Below are positions 52,848 to 62,069 of a stretch of 64,000 nucleotides of DNA, piece after piece (the stretch's first letter is position 1; every line of letters begins with the position of its first letter). This DNA is from an uncultured Lachnospiraceae bacterium (GTDB taxonomy: Bacteria; Bacillota; Clostridia; Lachnospirales; Lachnospiraceae): contig CAJLRL010000001.1 in the NCBI GenBank assembly GCA_905209075.1, positions 62,001-126,000 of the forward strand. Reading direction: 5' to 3'. Position numbers and translations under genes: made by a program. The notes beneath the pieces were generated by a model. It searched no databases. It saw only the letters and a program-made list of their open reading frames with translations, and was not told the origin of the DNA.

Positions 52848-54869
52848 ATGTTATACCAGATTAAAGATGGGACAGTTTCGGCAGGAGGCCATACGATTCT
52901 GTCCCATATTGAATTTTATATAAAAGAAAAAGAAAAGCTGGCTGTTGTCGGCAAAAACGGAGCAGGAAAGACCACACTTCTTAAGCTTCTGGCAGGAGAA
53001 CTGACTCTTGACAGGGACGACCGCAGAGGAAATGGCAGCCGGCGCAGTGAAAGCTATGTCAAAGCTGCCGGAAAAAACAATAATAACAAAAAGAAAAATA
53101 TCAGAAACAAAGATAACGGAAACAAAGATATCAGAAACAATGCCGGGATCATGACATCAAGAAATATCACAATAGGAATGCTAAGACAGGCCGATAAGTC
53201 AGATCAGGATAAAACGATAGAAGAGATTCTGCTTGAGAGTTGTCCGTACAGGGATACTTATTCGAAAGGCAGATTTGATTATGAGATGGAGTACGACCGC
53301 CTTTTTACAGGATTTGGTTTTGCAAAAGATGAAAAACAGCGTAAATTTGGCAGTTTTTCAGGAGGAGAGCAGACGAAGATATCGCTTATAAAGCTGCTTC
53401 TTGAAAAACCTGATCTGTTACTTCTTGATGAGCCGACTAATCATCTTGATATGAAAACGGTTGAATGGCTTGAGGATTATCTGATAAATTATCCAAAAGC
53501 AGTTGTAATGGTTTCACATGACAGGGCATTTCTGGATAAGGTTTCCACAGCAGTGTATGAGCTTGAAAATGGCACACTGCACAGATATGCCGGGAATTAC
53601 ACACAGTATCGTGCACAGAAGCTTAAAAACATGCAGATACAGCGCAAAGCATATGAACGTCAGCAGGAAGAAATCGCCCATACGCAGGAGCTTATTGAAA
53701 AGTTCAAACATAAGCCGAAGAAGGCTGCATTTGCCAGATCAAGAAAGACTATGCTTTCACGGATGCAGCGTATAGAAAAGCCTGTGGAGGACGAAGCACA
53801 TATATTTACAGAAAACATTGATCCACAGTTTCCGGGTGGAAAATGGGTATATGAAGCGAAAGAATTAAAGATAGGGTATGACGGAAAAGCGCTGCTTGAG
53901 CTTTCACTTCGTATAAGACGTGGACAAAAGATTGCTGTTATCGGTGATAATGGAATAGGAAAATCAATATTTTTAAAGACTGTGGCGGGAATGATACCAC
54001 CAGTAAAGGGGATAAGCCAGCTTGGAAATAATCTGCTTTTAGGTTATTTTGACCAGCAGAGTGCACTTATAGACAGCGAAAAAACAGTCAGGGATCATTT
54101 CCATGAGATTTTTCCGGCTTTAAATGAAAAGGATTTGCGAAGGACGCTTGGAATGTATCTTTTTGGAGGTGCGAATGCATCAAAACGTATTAATTCGCTG
54201 TCGGGTGGAGAAAAATCAAGACTTATTCTGGCTGAACTTTTATGCGGAAGGCCAAATCTTTTAATACTGGACGAACCGACTAATCATATGGACATTCCGG
54301 CGAAGGAGACTTTAGAGTCAGCCTTTAAAAAATATAGGGGAACAATGCTTTTTGTATCGCATGACAGATATTTTATAAAACAGGTTGCGGATGCCATACT
54401 CGTATTTGAAAAGGATTCCGTAATGTACTATCCATTTGGTTACGATCATTATGTTTCAAGACTTAAGGCATCGCAGGATGGAAATCTTCCGGCACTTATG
54501 CAGGCAAAAGATCAGGCTATGGTAGAAGCACTTGCGGCTGTTCCAAAACCTGAGAGACACCAGACAAGGCAGCTTTCAACAGAAGAGGCGTATCTGGAAT
54601 GGAAGCTCGGACTTGCAGCGGAGCCGGTTTTAAAGCTTGCGGATAAGGCAGAAGGTGCCCGGAAAAAACTGGATGAAGCCGGATATGCTCTCGCTTGTGA
54701 ACAGCTTATGCAGGCAGGTACATATGATGAGAGCCAGGGCATGGATAATTATGATGACACCTTAATCAAAATCGAATATAATAAATTAAAAGAAAGCTAT
54801 GAGGAAATATGTAAGAAATGGACAGATGAGTGTATAAAATGGTACGATGTCTATCTGGATGAGGTGTAA
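52848..54869 (+). CDS. ABC-F family ATPase
   Basis: A 673-residue protein with two ATPase domains and no membrane segments. The first has Walker A GKNGAGKTTLLKLLAG, signature FSGGEQTKISL and LLLLDEPTNHLD. The second has GDNGIGKSIFLK, LSGGEKSRLIL and LLILDEPTNHMD. ABC-F proteins bind the ribosome to rescue stalled translation or give resistance to ribosome-targeting antibiotics (Msr, Lsa, Vga types). An Asn/Lys-rich insertion (about residues 60-98) sits between Walker A and the signature of domain 1. A helical C-terminal extension follows domain 2. Translation factor and resistance roles cannot be told apart here. Confidence 0.9.
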   Translation: MLYQIKDGTVSAGGHTILSHIEFYIKEKEKLAVVGKNGAGKTTLLKLLAGELTLDRDDRRGNGSRRSESYVKAAGKNNNNKKKNIRNKDNGNKDIRNNAGIMTSRNITIGMLRQADKSDQDKTIEEILLESCPYRDTYSKGRFDYEMEYDRLFTGFGFAKDEKQRKFGSFSGGEQTKISLIKLLLEKPDLLLLDEPTNHLDMKTVEWLEDYLINYPKAVVMVSHDRAFLDKVSTAVYELENGTLHRYAGNYTQYRAQKLKNMQIQRKAYERQQEEIAHTQELIEKFKHKPKKAAFARSRKTMLSRMQRIEKPVEDEAHIFTENIDPQFPGGKWVYEAKELKIGYDGKALLELSLRIRRGQKIAVIGDNGIGKSIFLKTVAGMIPPVKGISQLGNNLLLGYFDQQSALIDSEKTVRDHFHEIFPALNEKDLRRTLGMYLFGGANASKRINSLSGGEKSRLILAELLCGRPNLLILDEPTNHMDIPAKETLESAFKKYRGTMLFVSHDRYFIKQVADAILVFEKDSVMYYPFGYDHYVSRLKASQDGNLPALMQAKDQAMVEALAAVPKPERHQTRQLSTEEAYLEWKLGLAAEPVLKLADKAEGARKKLDEAGYALACEQLMQAGTYDESQGMDNYDDTLIKIEYNKLKESYEEICKKWTDECIKWYDVYLDEV

Positions 54870-54870
54870 A

Positions 54871-55731
54871 ATGTGGATATCAAGGTATTTCGTGTATTTT
54901 GTCATATTCAGCTTCTTTGGCTGGATATATGAGAGCATATACTGCACGATAAAATCAAAAAGGTGGGAAAACAGGGGGTTTTTATATGGACCATTATGCC
55001 CAATCTATGGGGCTGGCGGAGTAGGGATAACTGCAATAGCCGATGTGATAAGCATACATACTGATACGGCATTTACATGGTGGCAGATATTCATTGTGGC
55101 CTTTTTCGGAAGCATTGTCCTTGAGTATGGCACATCATGGACATTGGAAAAATTATTTCATGCATACTGGTGGGATTACAGTGAAATGCCGCTCAATGTA
55201 AACGGAAGAGTATGTTTTCCGTATTCAGTGTGCTTTGGGCTGGCCGGGCTTCTGGTAGTATATGGGATTGCACCTTTTACTAAATTTATAACAGGCTGGA
55301 TCTCCCCTATAATGTATGAACTATTTTCTCTGATATTTATGGGACTTGTTGCAGTCGATACAGCTATAACTGTTTCAGCGCTTACTGACTTTAGCAGAAC
55401 TATAATAAACGTACAAAACAGTTTTAATAACTATATGAGTGAGTTTGTGAATGAGGTTCAGGAGAAGAAACGTGAGGCTGATGAGAAAGCACAGGAGAGA
55501 AAGCGTGAAGGATTATCGATCGAGGAACGCCTAAAATCGGGAATGTCATTTGAGGACAGAAAAAGAAGCATCAAGGCAAGTACGGAGAGAGCCATTGATT
55601 CAATGGGAACATTAAAGAAGTCTGCACTTGCAAGAGCGCAGGGATTTAGAAATCCAAAGATTGAAAAAAGATATCTTGAGGAATTCTCAGAAAGCCTTAG
55701 AAATAAGCTTTCCAGAAAAAATAAAAAATAA
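54871..55731 (+). CDS. CmpB/DUF1113-like membrane protein (putative ABC transporter permease)
   Basis: A 286-residue protein. The first 190 residues contain about five membrane segments with the family motifs FSFFGWIYESIYC, NRGFLYGPLCPIYGAGG and LEYGTSW. A charged cytoplasmic tail of about 90 residues (EVQEKKREADEKAQERKREG) ends with lysines. This matches the family annotated as putative ABC transporter permease, CmpB type, whose role is unproven. ATG 54871 follows GATGAGGTG and lies one base after the ABC-F stop; an in-frame ATG at 54847 precedes that site. Confidence 0.78.
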   Translation: MWISRYFVYFVIFSFFGWIYESIYCTIKSKRWENRGFLYGPLCPIYGAGGVGITAIADVISIHTDTAFTWWQIFIVAFFGSIVLEYGTSWTLEKLFHAYWWDYSEMPLNVNGRVCFPYSVCFGLAGLLVVYGIAPFTKFITGWISPIMYELFSLIFMGLVAVDTAITVSALTDFSRTIINVQNSFNNYMSEFVNEVQEKKREADEKAQERKREGLSIEERLKSGMSFEDRKRSIKASTERAIDSMGTLKKSALARAQGFRNPKIEKRYLEEFSESLRNKLSRKNKK

Positions 55732-55754
55732 AATAAAAAAAATCAAAAAAAAGC

Positions 55755-55783
55755 TTGCATTATTATATGGACCATGATATTAT
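55755..55783 (+). promoter_or_regulatory. Promoter of the tRNA-Glu gene
   Basis: TTGCAT (55755-55760), 17 bases, TATTAT (55778-55783). The predicted start falls at the first tRNA bases. Confidence 0.6.
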
Positions 55784-55790
55784 AATACAC

Positions 55791-55862
55791 GGTTCGTTGG
55801 TCAAGCGGTTAAGACGCCGCCCTCTCACGGCGGAAACACGGGTTCGATTCCCGTACGGACTG
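55791..55862 (+). tRNA. tRNA-Glu (anticodon CTC)
   Basis: A 72-base cloverleaf. The acceptor GGTTCGT (55791-55797) pairs with ACGGACT (55855-55861) using two G-U pairs, and the discriminator is G. The anticodon stem CCGCC/GGCGG carries the loop CTCTCAC, hence anticodon CTC. The T arm is ACGGG-TTCGATT-CCCGT. CCA is not encoded. A terminator follows at once. Confidence 0.93.
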
Positions 55863-55864
55863 CT

Positions 55865-55895
55865 AAAAACATCGCATTAGCGATGTTTTTTTTAT
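55865..55895 (+). terminator. Terminator of tRNA-Glu
   Basis: AAAAACATCGC (55865-55875), ATTA loop, GCGATGTTTTT (55880-55890) and further T residues. Confidence 0.9.
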
Positions 55896-55985
55896 TTTTA
55901 TAAAAATGTGTTTGAAGATATTTAAAATGAGGAGTATTATAGTATAAAAGTAACAAGTATTCGTATGTTAATGGGTGGTGAATAT

Positions 55986-57413
55986 ATGAAAACAATAATG
56001 AAATATGAACTTATAATAAATGAAGCACTTCGATCAGCATTAAATTATGATATGCCGGAAGATGAGATAAATGAATTCATACGTTTTTTTGGAAAACATA
56101 TAGGATCGGATCGTATATATATTTTTGAAGATAAGGATGGGATGACAAAAAATACATACGAATGGTGCAGAAATGGCATAGAACCGCAGATCCACAAGCT
56201 TCAGGCAGTTAATATGGATATTATTGACTGGTGGTACGAACACTTCGACAGGGGAGAAAGTATCATAGTAAATGATATTGAAGATATAAAAGAAAAACAC
56301 ATGTCTTCTTATGAACTGCTTAAAGGACAAAACATACACACTATTGCGGTAAGTCCGCTTCGGTATAAGGATGAGATAAAGGGCTTTTTTGGTGTTGATA
56401 ATCCGCCAGAAGTGGATTATAAGGGATTATCCATTTTTTTAGACATGATAGGAACACTTCTTATTTCATTGCTTAAGCTCAGAAACTCATTTGTCAGATC
56501 TAATGAACAGGCAAAGATAAGCAGTTACTCTGCACTGGCACAGATATATCTGTCGATGCATCTCGTAAATGTGAAAAATGGAAGCCATAAAGTCATAAAA
56601 GCAGCCAGACATGTAGATACGATTACAAGAGAATTGTATGATACTGACTTTGAAGATCATATGATGCATATTATGAATATACTGTGTGTTGACAAATATA
56701 AGGACAGCGTGTTCGATTTTATAAAGCTTGATACACTCCAGGAAAGAATGGATGGAAAAGATACTATAGCACATGAGTTTGTTGGAAGCATATCAGGCTG
56801 GTGCAGGGAACGTTTTATAAAGGTGGACGAGGATGCAGAGGGAAAGCTTTGCCATGTCCTTTATTGTGTGGAAGTTATAGACGAGGAAAAGCGCCGTGAA
56901 AATATGCTTTTATATTTGTCTGAGACTGATCTTATGACCGGGATATGTAATCGTGGAAGCGGGGAGCATAAAATAACAAAATTGCTGGAAGAGCATGTGG
57001 GAGGTCTTTTATGCCTGCTTGATTGCGATAAATTTAAACTTGTAAATGACACTTATGGACATGCAGTGGGAGATAAGGTTATAATTGCGGTGGCAGATGC
57101 ACTTCAGGAGTCATGCCGTGAAAATGATGTAGTAATGAGACTTGGAGGGGATGAGTTTGCCCTGTATATACCGGGGATGTTTGAAAAAAAGCAGGCAGAT
57201 GCGTTTGTAAATAGAGTTTTTTCAAAGCTTGAGCAGATAAATATACCTGAGATGGACAATAAAAAAATATATATAAGTCTCGGTGCATCATTTTGCTATG
57301 ATGGAGAGGAGATAAGCTTTGACCAGCTGTATAAGGAGGCAGATACAGCTATGTATACAAGCAAGAAAACAGAAGGCTACTGTGCCACTATATATCAATA
57401 TGACGAAATTTAA
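55986..57413 (+). CDS. GAF-type sensor diguanylate cyclase
   Basis: A 475-residue soluble protein. Residues about 15-160 form a GAF-like domain (IAVSPLRYKDEIKGFFGVDNP), and a helical linker follows. The GGDEF domain starts near 310 (LMTGICNRGSGEHK) and has the active motif MRLGGDEFALYIPG (387-391) and LLDCDKFKLVNDTYGHAVGD. It makes c-di-GMP in response to an unknown signal. ATG 55986 follows GGGTGGTG; the ATG at 55965 precedes that site. The convergent neighbour is an HD-GYP protein, giving a synthesis/degradation pair. Confidence 0.88.
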   Translation: MKTIMKYELIINEALRSALNYDMPEDEINEFIRFFGKHIGSDRIYIFEDKDGMTKNTYEWCRNGIEPQIHKLQAVNMDIIDWWYEHFDRGESIIVNDIEDIKEKHMSSYELLKGQNIHTIAVSPLRYKDEIKGFFGVDNPPEVDYKGLSIFLDMIGTLLISLLKLRNSFVRSNEQAKISSYSALAQIYLSMHLVNVKNGSHKVIKAARHVDTITRELYDTDFEDHMMHIMNILCVDKYKDSVFDFIKLDTLQERMDGKDTIAHEFVGSISGWCRERFIKVDEDAEGKLCHVLYCVEVIDEEKRRENMLLYLSETDLMTGICNRGSGEHKITKLLEEHVGGLLCLLDCDKFKLVNDTYGHAVGDKVIIAVADALQESCRENDVVMRLGGDEFALYIPGMFEKKQADAFVNRVFSKLEQINIPEMDNKKIYISLGASFCYDGEEISFDQLYKEADTAMYTSKKTEGYCATIYQYDEI

Positions 57414-57450
57414 AATTAACTCCGGTTTTGGATAAAAACCGGAGTTAATT
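57414..57450. terminator. Bidirectional terminator between the GGDEF and HD-GYP genes
   Basis: A perfect 16-base stem (57414-57429 with 57435-57450) that includes AACTCCGG/CCGGAGTT, with T/A runs inside the stem ends. The HD-GYP stop codon at 57445 lies inside it. Confidence 0.8.
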
Positions 57451-58539
57451 GTTTATTATAATATTGGCACAATTTAAATCTTTGCTGAGATCATATACTT
57501 TTCCTGATTTTATTCCTACGACTGTAGGGCGCAGTATATAATGAAAATTGTTTTTTACTACACGGGCTTTCTCACCATTGCTTAATTCCACAATGGAATC
57601 GACAGGATAAAGTATCATGCTTTCCAGAAAAGCTTTCATGGCAGTTATGTCCAGCTCACCTGTCATCGACATTATCATCTCAACAGCTTCACGCTGCGTA
57701 TATGCGGCCTTATAAGGACGTTCTGTTACAAGGGCATCATATATATCAGCAACAGATAAAATCTTTGCATAAGGGCATATCTGATTGCTTTCAAAGCCTA
57801 GAGGATATCCGGCTCCATTTACTTTTTCATGGTGCTGCAATACCCCAAGGCATATAGCGTTATTAAATTCATTGCGGGAATTTAACATTCTGTAGCCGTA
57901 TAATGCGTGGCGCTTCATGATATCAAATTCTGCATCGTCAAGCTGTCCCGGCTTGTTTAAAATATCAGGAGGTATCTGTGTCTTGCCGATATCGTGCAGC
58001 AGACCGGTTATCCCTATTTCATATATTTCCTGTTTTGACATATTAAGATGCTTGGCGAGGATCATGGATATGGTAGCAACATCAACACTGTGTTTAAATG
58101 TATACTCATCGCTTGTCTTTAAGGAGCTTATATCAATGGCTATGGCATTGTTCTGGGTTATTGCGTGCATGAGATCTTCTGTAATAGAATCAGCAGCCTC
58201 AACAAATTTATCCGATCCGGTATTATTGTATACAAACTGGATGCCTTCGGAAACACGTTTTTTAACACTGTCTGACAATGTGACCTTTGAAGGATCACTT
58301 GTACGCAGCTTTTCGACCTTTTGGGCAGCAGCAGGGGAGAGGATATTGTCTTCTGGTGTATCATCACCATCCTGAATATATACGGACATTATGCCAAGCT
58401 TTAGAAGCGATTCTATTATATAATCATCCAGTATTGAACCGCACACTACGAGGTTTCGTCCCATGCTGTCTTCTATAACCTGGTCTATTTTCATTCCAGG
58501 CTTTAATTGTCTTGTTCTCATGTATTTTCTGCGTGCCAT
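57445..58539 (-). CDS. HD-GYP domain protein, probable c-di-GMP phosphodiesterase
   Basis: A 364-residue soluble protein. The N-terminal 130 residues resemble the DUF3391-type leader of HD-GYP proteins. The HD-GYP core runs over about 140-320: HSVDVATISMILAKHL, LLHDIGKTQIPPDIL (His182-Asp183), and HHEKVNGAGYPLGF for the GYP motif. All metal-ligand motifs are visible. It should hydrolyse c-di-GMP and balance the two GGDEF proteins in the window. AGGGA precedes the start. Confidence 0.88.
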   Translation of the reverse strand: MARRKYMRTRQLKPGMKIDQVIEDSMGRNLVVCGSILDDYIIESLLKLGIMSVYIQDGDDTPEDNILSPAAAQKVEKLRTSDPSKVTLSDSVKKRVSEGIQFVYNNTGSDKFVEAADSITEDLMHAITQNNAIAIDISSLKTSDEYTFKHSVDVATISMILAKHLNMSKQEIYEIGITGLLHDIGKTQIPPDILNKPGQLDDAEFDIMKRHALYGYRMLNSRNEFNNAICLGVLQHHEKVNGAGYPLGFESNQICPYAKILSVADIYDALVTERPYKAAYTQREAVEMIMSMTGELDITAMKAFLESMILYPVDSIVELSNGEKARVVKNNFHYILRPTVVGIKSGKVYDLSKDLNCANIIINN

Positions 58540-58682
58540 CTGAATATGTCCCTGCTTTGTTATTTTATCAGCTATATATTATATAATTTATAAAAAAAAA
58601 TCAATAAGCCAATAGTACGAATCAGTAACCTTTTTGCAGAAAGGACATAAAATATTATTGAAGAAAAAATAAAGGAAATAAC

Positions 58683-58714
58683 AACTGTCAGGCTGATATT
58701 TAAACCGGACAGTT
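58683..58714 (+). promoter_or_regulatory. Inverted repeat before the DUF11-like gene
   Basis: AACTGTC (58683-58689) plus GG pairs with CC plus GACAGTT (58708-58714), around a 12-base loop and a single mismatch. The AAAGGAA ribosome site follows immediately. It may be an operator or a leader hairpin. The rest of 58540-58682 is AT-rich without clear features. Confidence 0.5.
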
Positions 58715-58727
58715 AAAGGAATAATAT

Positions 58728-59582
58728 ATGGCAACATTTACTAATCAGGCCCAGCTTTCATATAATAATTCAACTGCAAGCTCCAATGTGGCTGTCGGAG
58801 AACTTGTATCTGTTTTATCAGCAGAAAAAACGGTATTGAATCCGGATTATACAAACGGTGATACGATAACTTATATAGTAAACCTTGTGAATACAGGAGA
58901 TACAGCATATACAGGCCTTACACTTTCTGATAATCTCGGAGCATATCAGGTGGGGGAGCCGGCTGTTACGGTATATCCGCTTAGTTTCAGCGCAAATACA
59001 ATAAAATATTATACAAATGGGGTATTACAGACTACACCGGCAGTGACAGTCACACAGCCTCTTACAGTAACAGGGATATCGGTTCCAGCGAAAGGAAACG
59101 CAACGATCGTATATGAGACAACTGCAAATAATTTTGCCCCGCTTGCAGCAGGCTCTTCTATAAACAACACTGCAACTATCAGTGGTGTGGGAACAACAGA
59201 TCTTACAGCAAGTGCATCGATCGCTGTTGCGGATGCTCCTGCACTTAATATAACAAAGTCGATAAGCCCTGTGCCGGTATCGGAGAATGGAACACTGACG
59301 TATACTTTTCTTATACAGAATACTGGAAACGCACCAGCTGATGCGGCAGATCTTGTCACACTTACAGATACATTTAATCCACGTCTGGCAAATCTTTCTG
59401 TGACCTATAATAATGCGGCATGGGCACAGACTAACTATAGTTATGATGAAACAACCGGCGTATTTGCCACAACAGCGGGAGCGATAACGGTTCCTGCGGC
59501 AACGTACACACAAAATGCCCAGACAGGGGAATGGACTATCGTTCCGGGAACAAGTACTCTTGTTGTATCAGGTACGGTTTAG
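58728..59582 (+). CDS. DUF11-like beta-sandwich repeat protein without signal peptide
   Basis: A 284-residue Thr/Ala/Asn-rich protein with two related beta-sandwich repeats. Each has a DUF11-type signature: residues about 30-70 YIVNLVNTGDTAYTGLTLSD, and about 185-215 YTFLIQNTGNAPADAADLVT. Such domains normally occur in cell-surface or spore-surface proteins, yet this one starts ATFTNQAQLSYNN with no signal sequence, membrane anchor or sorting motif. It could be exported unconventionally, be packaged on spores, or act inside the cell. It is a single-gene unit with its own leader dyad and terminator. Confidence 0.72.
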   Translation: MATFTNQAQLSYNNSTASSNVAVGELVSVLSAEKTVLNPDYTNGDTITYIVNLVNTGDTAYTGLTLSDNLGAYQVGEPAVTVYPLSFSANTIKYYTNGVLQTTPAVTVTQPLTVTGISVPAKGNATIVYETTANNFAPLAAGSSINNTATISGVGTTDLTASASIAVADAPALNITKSISPVPVSENGTLTYTFLIQNTGNAPADAADLVTLTDTFNPRLANLSVTYNNAAWAQTNYSYDETTGVFATTAGAITVPAATYTQNAQTGEWTIVPGTSTLVVSGTV

Positions 59583-59600
59583 TATAGCTTAATGGCATAA

Positions 59601-59634
59601 AAAATGGCAGGTTCGTACTTGTACCTGCCATTTT
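59601..59634. terminator. Bidirectional terminator between DUF11-like and TPM genes
   Basis: AAAATGGCAGGT (59601-59612) pairs perfectly with ACCTGCCATTTT (59623-59634), with A and T runs at the two ends of the stem. Confidence 0.82.
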
Positions 59635-59659
59635 CTCTGATTAAAATGCTATTGGTCTT

Positions 59660-60466
59660 TTAAATATGATGTCCGCCGCCACTATGTCCGCCACCGCTGT
59701 GTCCACCACTACTGTGACCTCCGCTATGTCCACCGGAGCTGCCGGAACTTTGTGGACTGTATTTTTTATCCTGATACATAAATTGTGCATTAGGATTTTG
59801 TACATCGACTTTAGTAAAGCTTCCACTTAAGAGCTCACGTCTTGAAGGGCGCCTTGATTTTGAAACAAAAAGTGTGTATATAAAACATACAAACATGCCA
59901 AGAGCCACGGCAAGGAAAATATTTGAAACATATTTCATTGGCTGGGCAATTCTGCCACCTGCGAGAGATGTATTTATCTGATCAAATGTTTCTACGGCAC
60001 AGGTGTAATAATCATATCCGTGATCTTTTGTTGCATAAACATATGTATTATCACATATTACATCACACTTGGAATCAGTGATCTTCTTTCTGGCATCACC
60101 CTCGGAAGCAAGATATATTTCGTTTAGATCACGGTCGATAACAAACACGATACCGGAAGAATTTTTCCCAAAATAGTTTTCGTATGTTGAAACTGCAAAA
60201 TCTTCAGTGCTTGAAAATGTGTGGTAAGTTGTTGTCACAACCATTGCATTGCAATATCCGGCTGTTTCATACATAACCTCAGAAAGGCTTTCTTCCTCGT
60301 CAGATGTCAGAAAATCTGCTTCATCATCAATTATAAGCTGATAGCCGGTGTCTGTATTTTTATCCTCGAAATCATGATCAGAAGAGGCATATGTATATGC
60401 TGGACATGTTAAAATTGTAAGCATACTGGTGAGTGCCGCAGCAGCTGATAGAGTAAATTTACGCAC
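59660..60466 (-). CDS. TPM-domain membrane protein with Gly/His-rich tail
   Basis: A 268-residue protein. The signal peptide covers about residues 1-29 (KFTLSAAAALTSMLTILTCPAYTYA). The TPM domain (about 40-170) has DEADFLTSDEEESLSEVM and SSGIVFVIDRDLNEIYLAS. One membrane segment lies near 190-210, and the tail consists of SGGHSGGGH repeats. The GTG at 60466 is preferred: it lies eight bases after AGGAGG, while the ATG at 60472 is only two bases away. TPM proteins are linked to membrane protein repair, but here the role is unknown. It overlaps the end of the zinc-ribbon gene, so the two are coupled. Confidence 0.8.
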   Translation of the reverse strand: MRKFTLSAAAALTSMLTILTCPAYTYASSDHDFEDKNTDTGYQLIIDDEADFLTSDEEESLSEVMYETAGYCNAMVVTTTYHTFSSTEDFAVSTYENYFGKNSSGIVFVIDRDLNEIYLASEGDARKKITDSKCDVICDNTYVYATKDHGYDYYTCAVETFDQINTSLAGGRIAQPMKYVSNIFLAVALGMFVCFIYTLFVSKSRRPSRRELLSGSFTKVDVQNPNAQFMYQDKKYSPQSSGSSGGHSGGHSSGGHSGGGHSGGGHHI

Positions 60467-62069
60467 GATCATCACCTCCTGTGTATGAAAATTGAGGAAG
60501 TTTTCTTGTGGATAACACATTGTAGGCATTTACGCAATCCCATAAAGTGACAAAAAGAGCAACGATTATGAGAAGCGCAGCTGAATAATACCAGTAGTCC
60601 ATTATTGGCTGTATCATCGCAATAGCAGTGCCGTAAACGAGCGATATCATGTTAAATACCAATCCAAATAATCCTTTGTGTCCGGGCAGCTTATCGAATT
60701 TGGCAAATGCCTGTATTCCGTAAAACATAGCAAATGCTGTGACAAAAAACCATGCTATGCGGCTTCCGTCAGCATTACCTGAGCCGGAGAGTGCATTTCC
60801 GAAAAAGCAGAATGCAAGAAGTACGCAATAGACGATTATGATACCTACACCAAGTGGCACAGTATTAGTCTTTCTCTTTAGCTCTCTTGAAGCTTTCATT
60901 ACTGATATGCGGCCGGATTCCTGACCGGAAGCTGCTGATTGCTTTGACAGCTTGCCAAGGTCATCTTCGCCGGATTCTTTTAAGGCTACTGAAGCAAGCT
61001 CACGCGAATAAATAAAATTGACCGCAATAGAAAGAAATCCGACAAGGAGCATTGTTCTTCCGGGTGTAAGGACGGAAATAAAACAAAGCAATATGAAAAT
61101 CGGAATGGCAGTTATAAACGAACCGGCCAGAAATTTCTTAAAGGAAATAGGAATATCGGCAACAACCTTACCGGTCTGCCCGTTTACTGTGGCATATGCC
61201 ACCCTGTCATTATTTCTGTAAGACATAAACCATACAGGGAAAAGAGAATAATTTATCTCTTTAGTTGTAGTGTTGAGGGATTGTGGGGTCTGTGAACCCT
61301 TTTTAATGTTATATCCACGGAAAGCAGGCACTTTGTTGATGGAATCAACAGTGCTTGTAAAAGCGGTTTCTTCAGCATCGGGCTTGTATACAGCAGAGTC
61401 AACATCGGCAGTATCACCGTAGAATCCGCTTAAATATGCCGGAGTAAACCCTTTCATGCCTTTTACATCATAAGGTGCAAGGCTTTCACTTATGCTGTCA
61501 TCAAAGGATGAGGAGGCATCATATGATAATCCCTTGTAATATGAGTCCAATGTACCGGTGAGATTAAAATGGTCTGTGATTATATAGTCTCCGCGGCGCT
61601 GTGACTTGGTCGCAGGAATATTAAGTGGGCCGTCCGAGGTTACATAATATGTCCAATATGGCATATATATACCTCTGAAGCTGTCGATTTTTTTTGGATC
61701 CTTAAGCTCGGATGGAGCGAATATGGCTTTTGCCATAAGACGTGAATAAGCCTGTTTACAGTCATCTTTTGTTTTTTGGAATGGAATGATGTAATCAGGC
61801 CGGTGTTCTTTGGAAATACGACTGTAGAGGACTGTGGAAGCTCCGCAGAAACTACAGAAACCAGCTGCGGTATTATCGGTGCTTATAATTTCGCCGCCAC
61901 ACTGTGGGCAGGTAAATATAGTAGCATCAAAATCCTTGCTGACCTCAGCGTCTGAGGTTTTATCCTCATACGCATAAGGGTCAAAAAGGCTGTGACAATA
62001 CTCGCATGCAAGCTGGCCGGAAGCTATGTCATATTTAACATTTCCACCGCAGTTTTTACATGCAAACAT
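60459..62069 (-). CDS. Zinc-ribbon membrane protein
   Basis: A 536-residue protein. The N-terminus has two zinc ribbons: CKNCGG with CEYC (residues 4-30), and CPQCGG with CSFCG (about 52-78). A long soluble domain with YIIPFQKTKDDCKQAYSRLMAKAIFAP and FRGIYMPYWTYYV follows. About six membrane segments in two groups lie from residue 310 to the end. It resembles TFIIB-type zinc-ribbon membrane proteins found next to TPM proteins in Firmicutes. Function is unknown; the pair probably forms one complex. AAAGGAGA precedes the ATG. Confidence 0.78.
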   Translation of the reverse strand: MFACKNCGGNVKYDIASGQLACEYCHSLFDPYAYEDKTSDAEVSKDFDATIFTCPQCGGEIISTDNTAAGFCSFCGASTVLYSRISKEHRPDYIIPFQKTKDDCKQAYSRLMAKAIFAPSELKDPKKIDSFRGIYMPYWTYYVTSDGPLNIPATKSQRRGDYIITDHFNLTGTLDSYYKGLSYDASSSFDDSISESLAPYDVKGMKGFTPAYLSGFYGDTADVDSAVYKPDAEETAFTSTVDSINKVPAFRGYNIKKGSQTPQSLNTTTKEINYSLFPVWFMSYRNNDRVAYATVNGQTGKVVADIPISFKKFLAGSFITAIPIFILLCFISVLTPGRTMLLVGFLSIAVNFIYSRELASVALKESGEDDLGKLSKQSAASGQESGRISVMKASRELKRKTNTVPLGVGIIIVYCVLLAFCFFGNALSGSGNADGSRIAWFFVTAFAMFYGIQAFAKFDKLPGHKGLFGLVFNMISLVYGTAIAMIQPIMDYWYYSAALLIIVALFVTLWDCVNAYNVLSTRKLPQFSYTGGDDRA

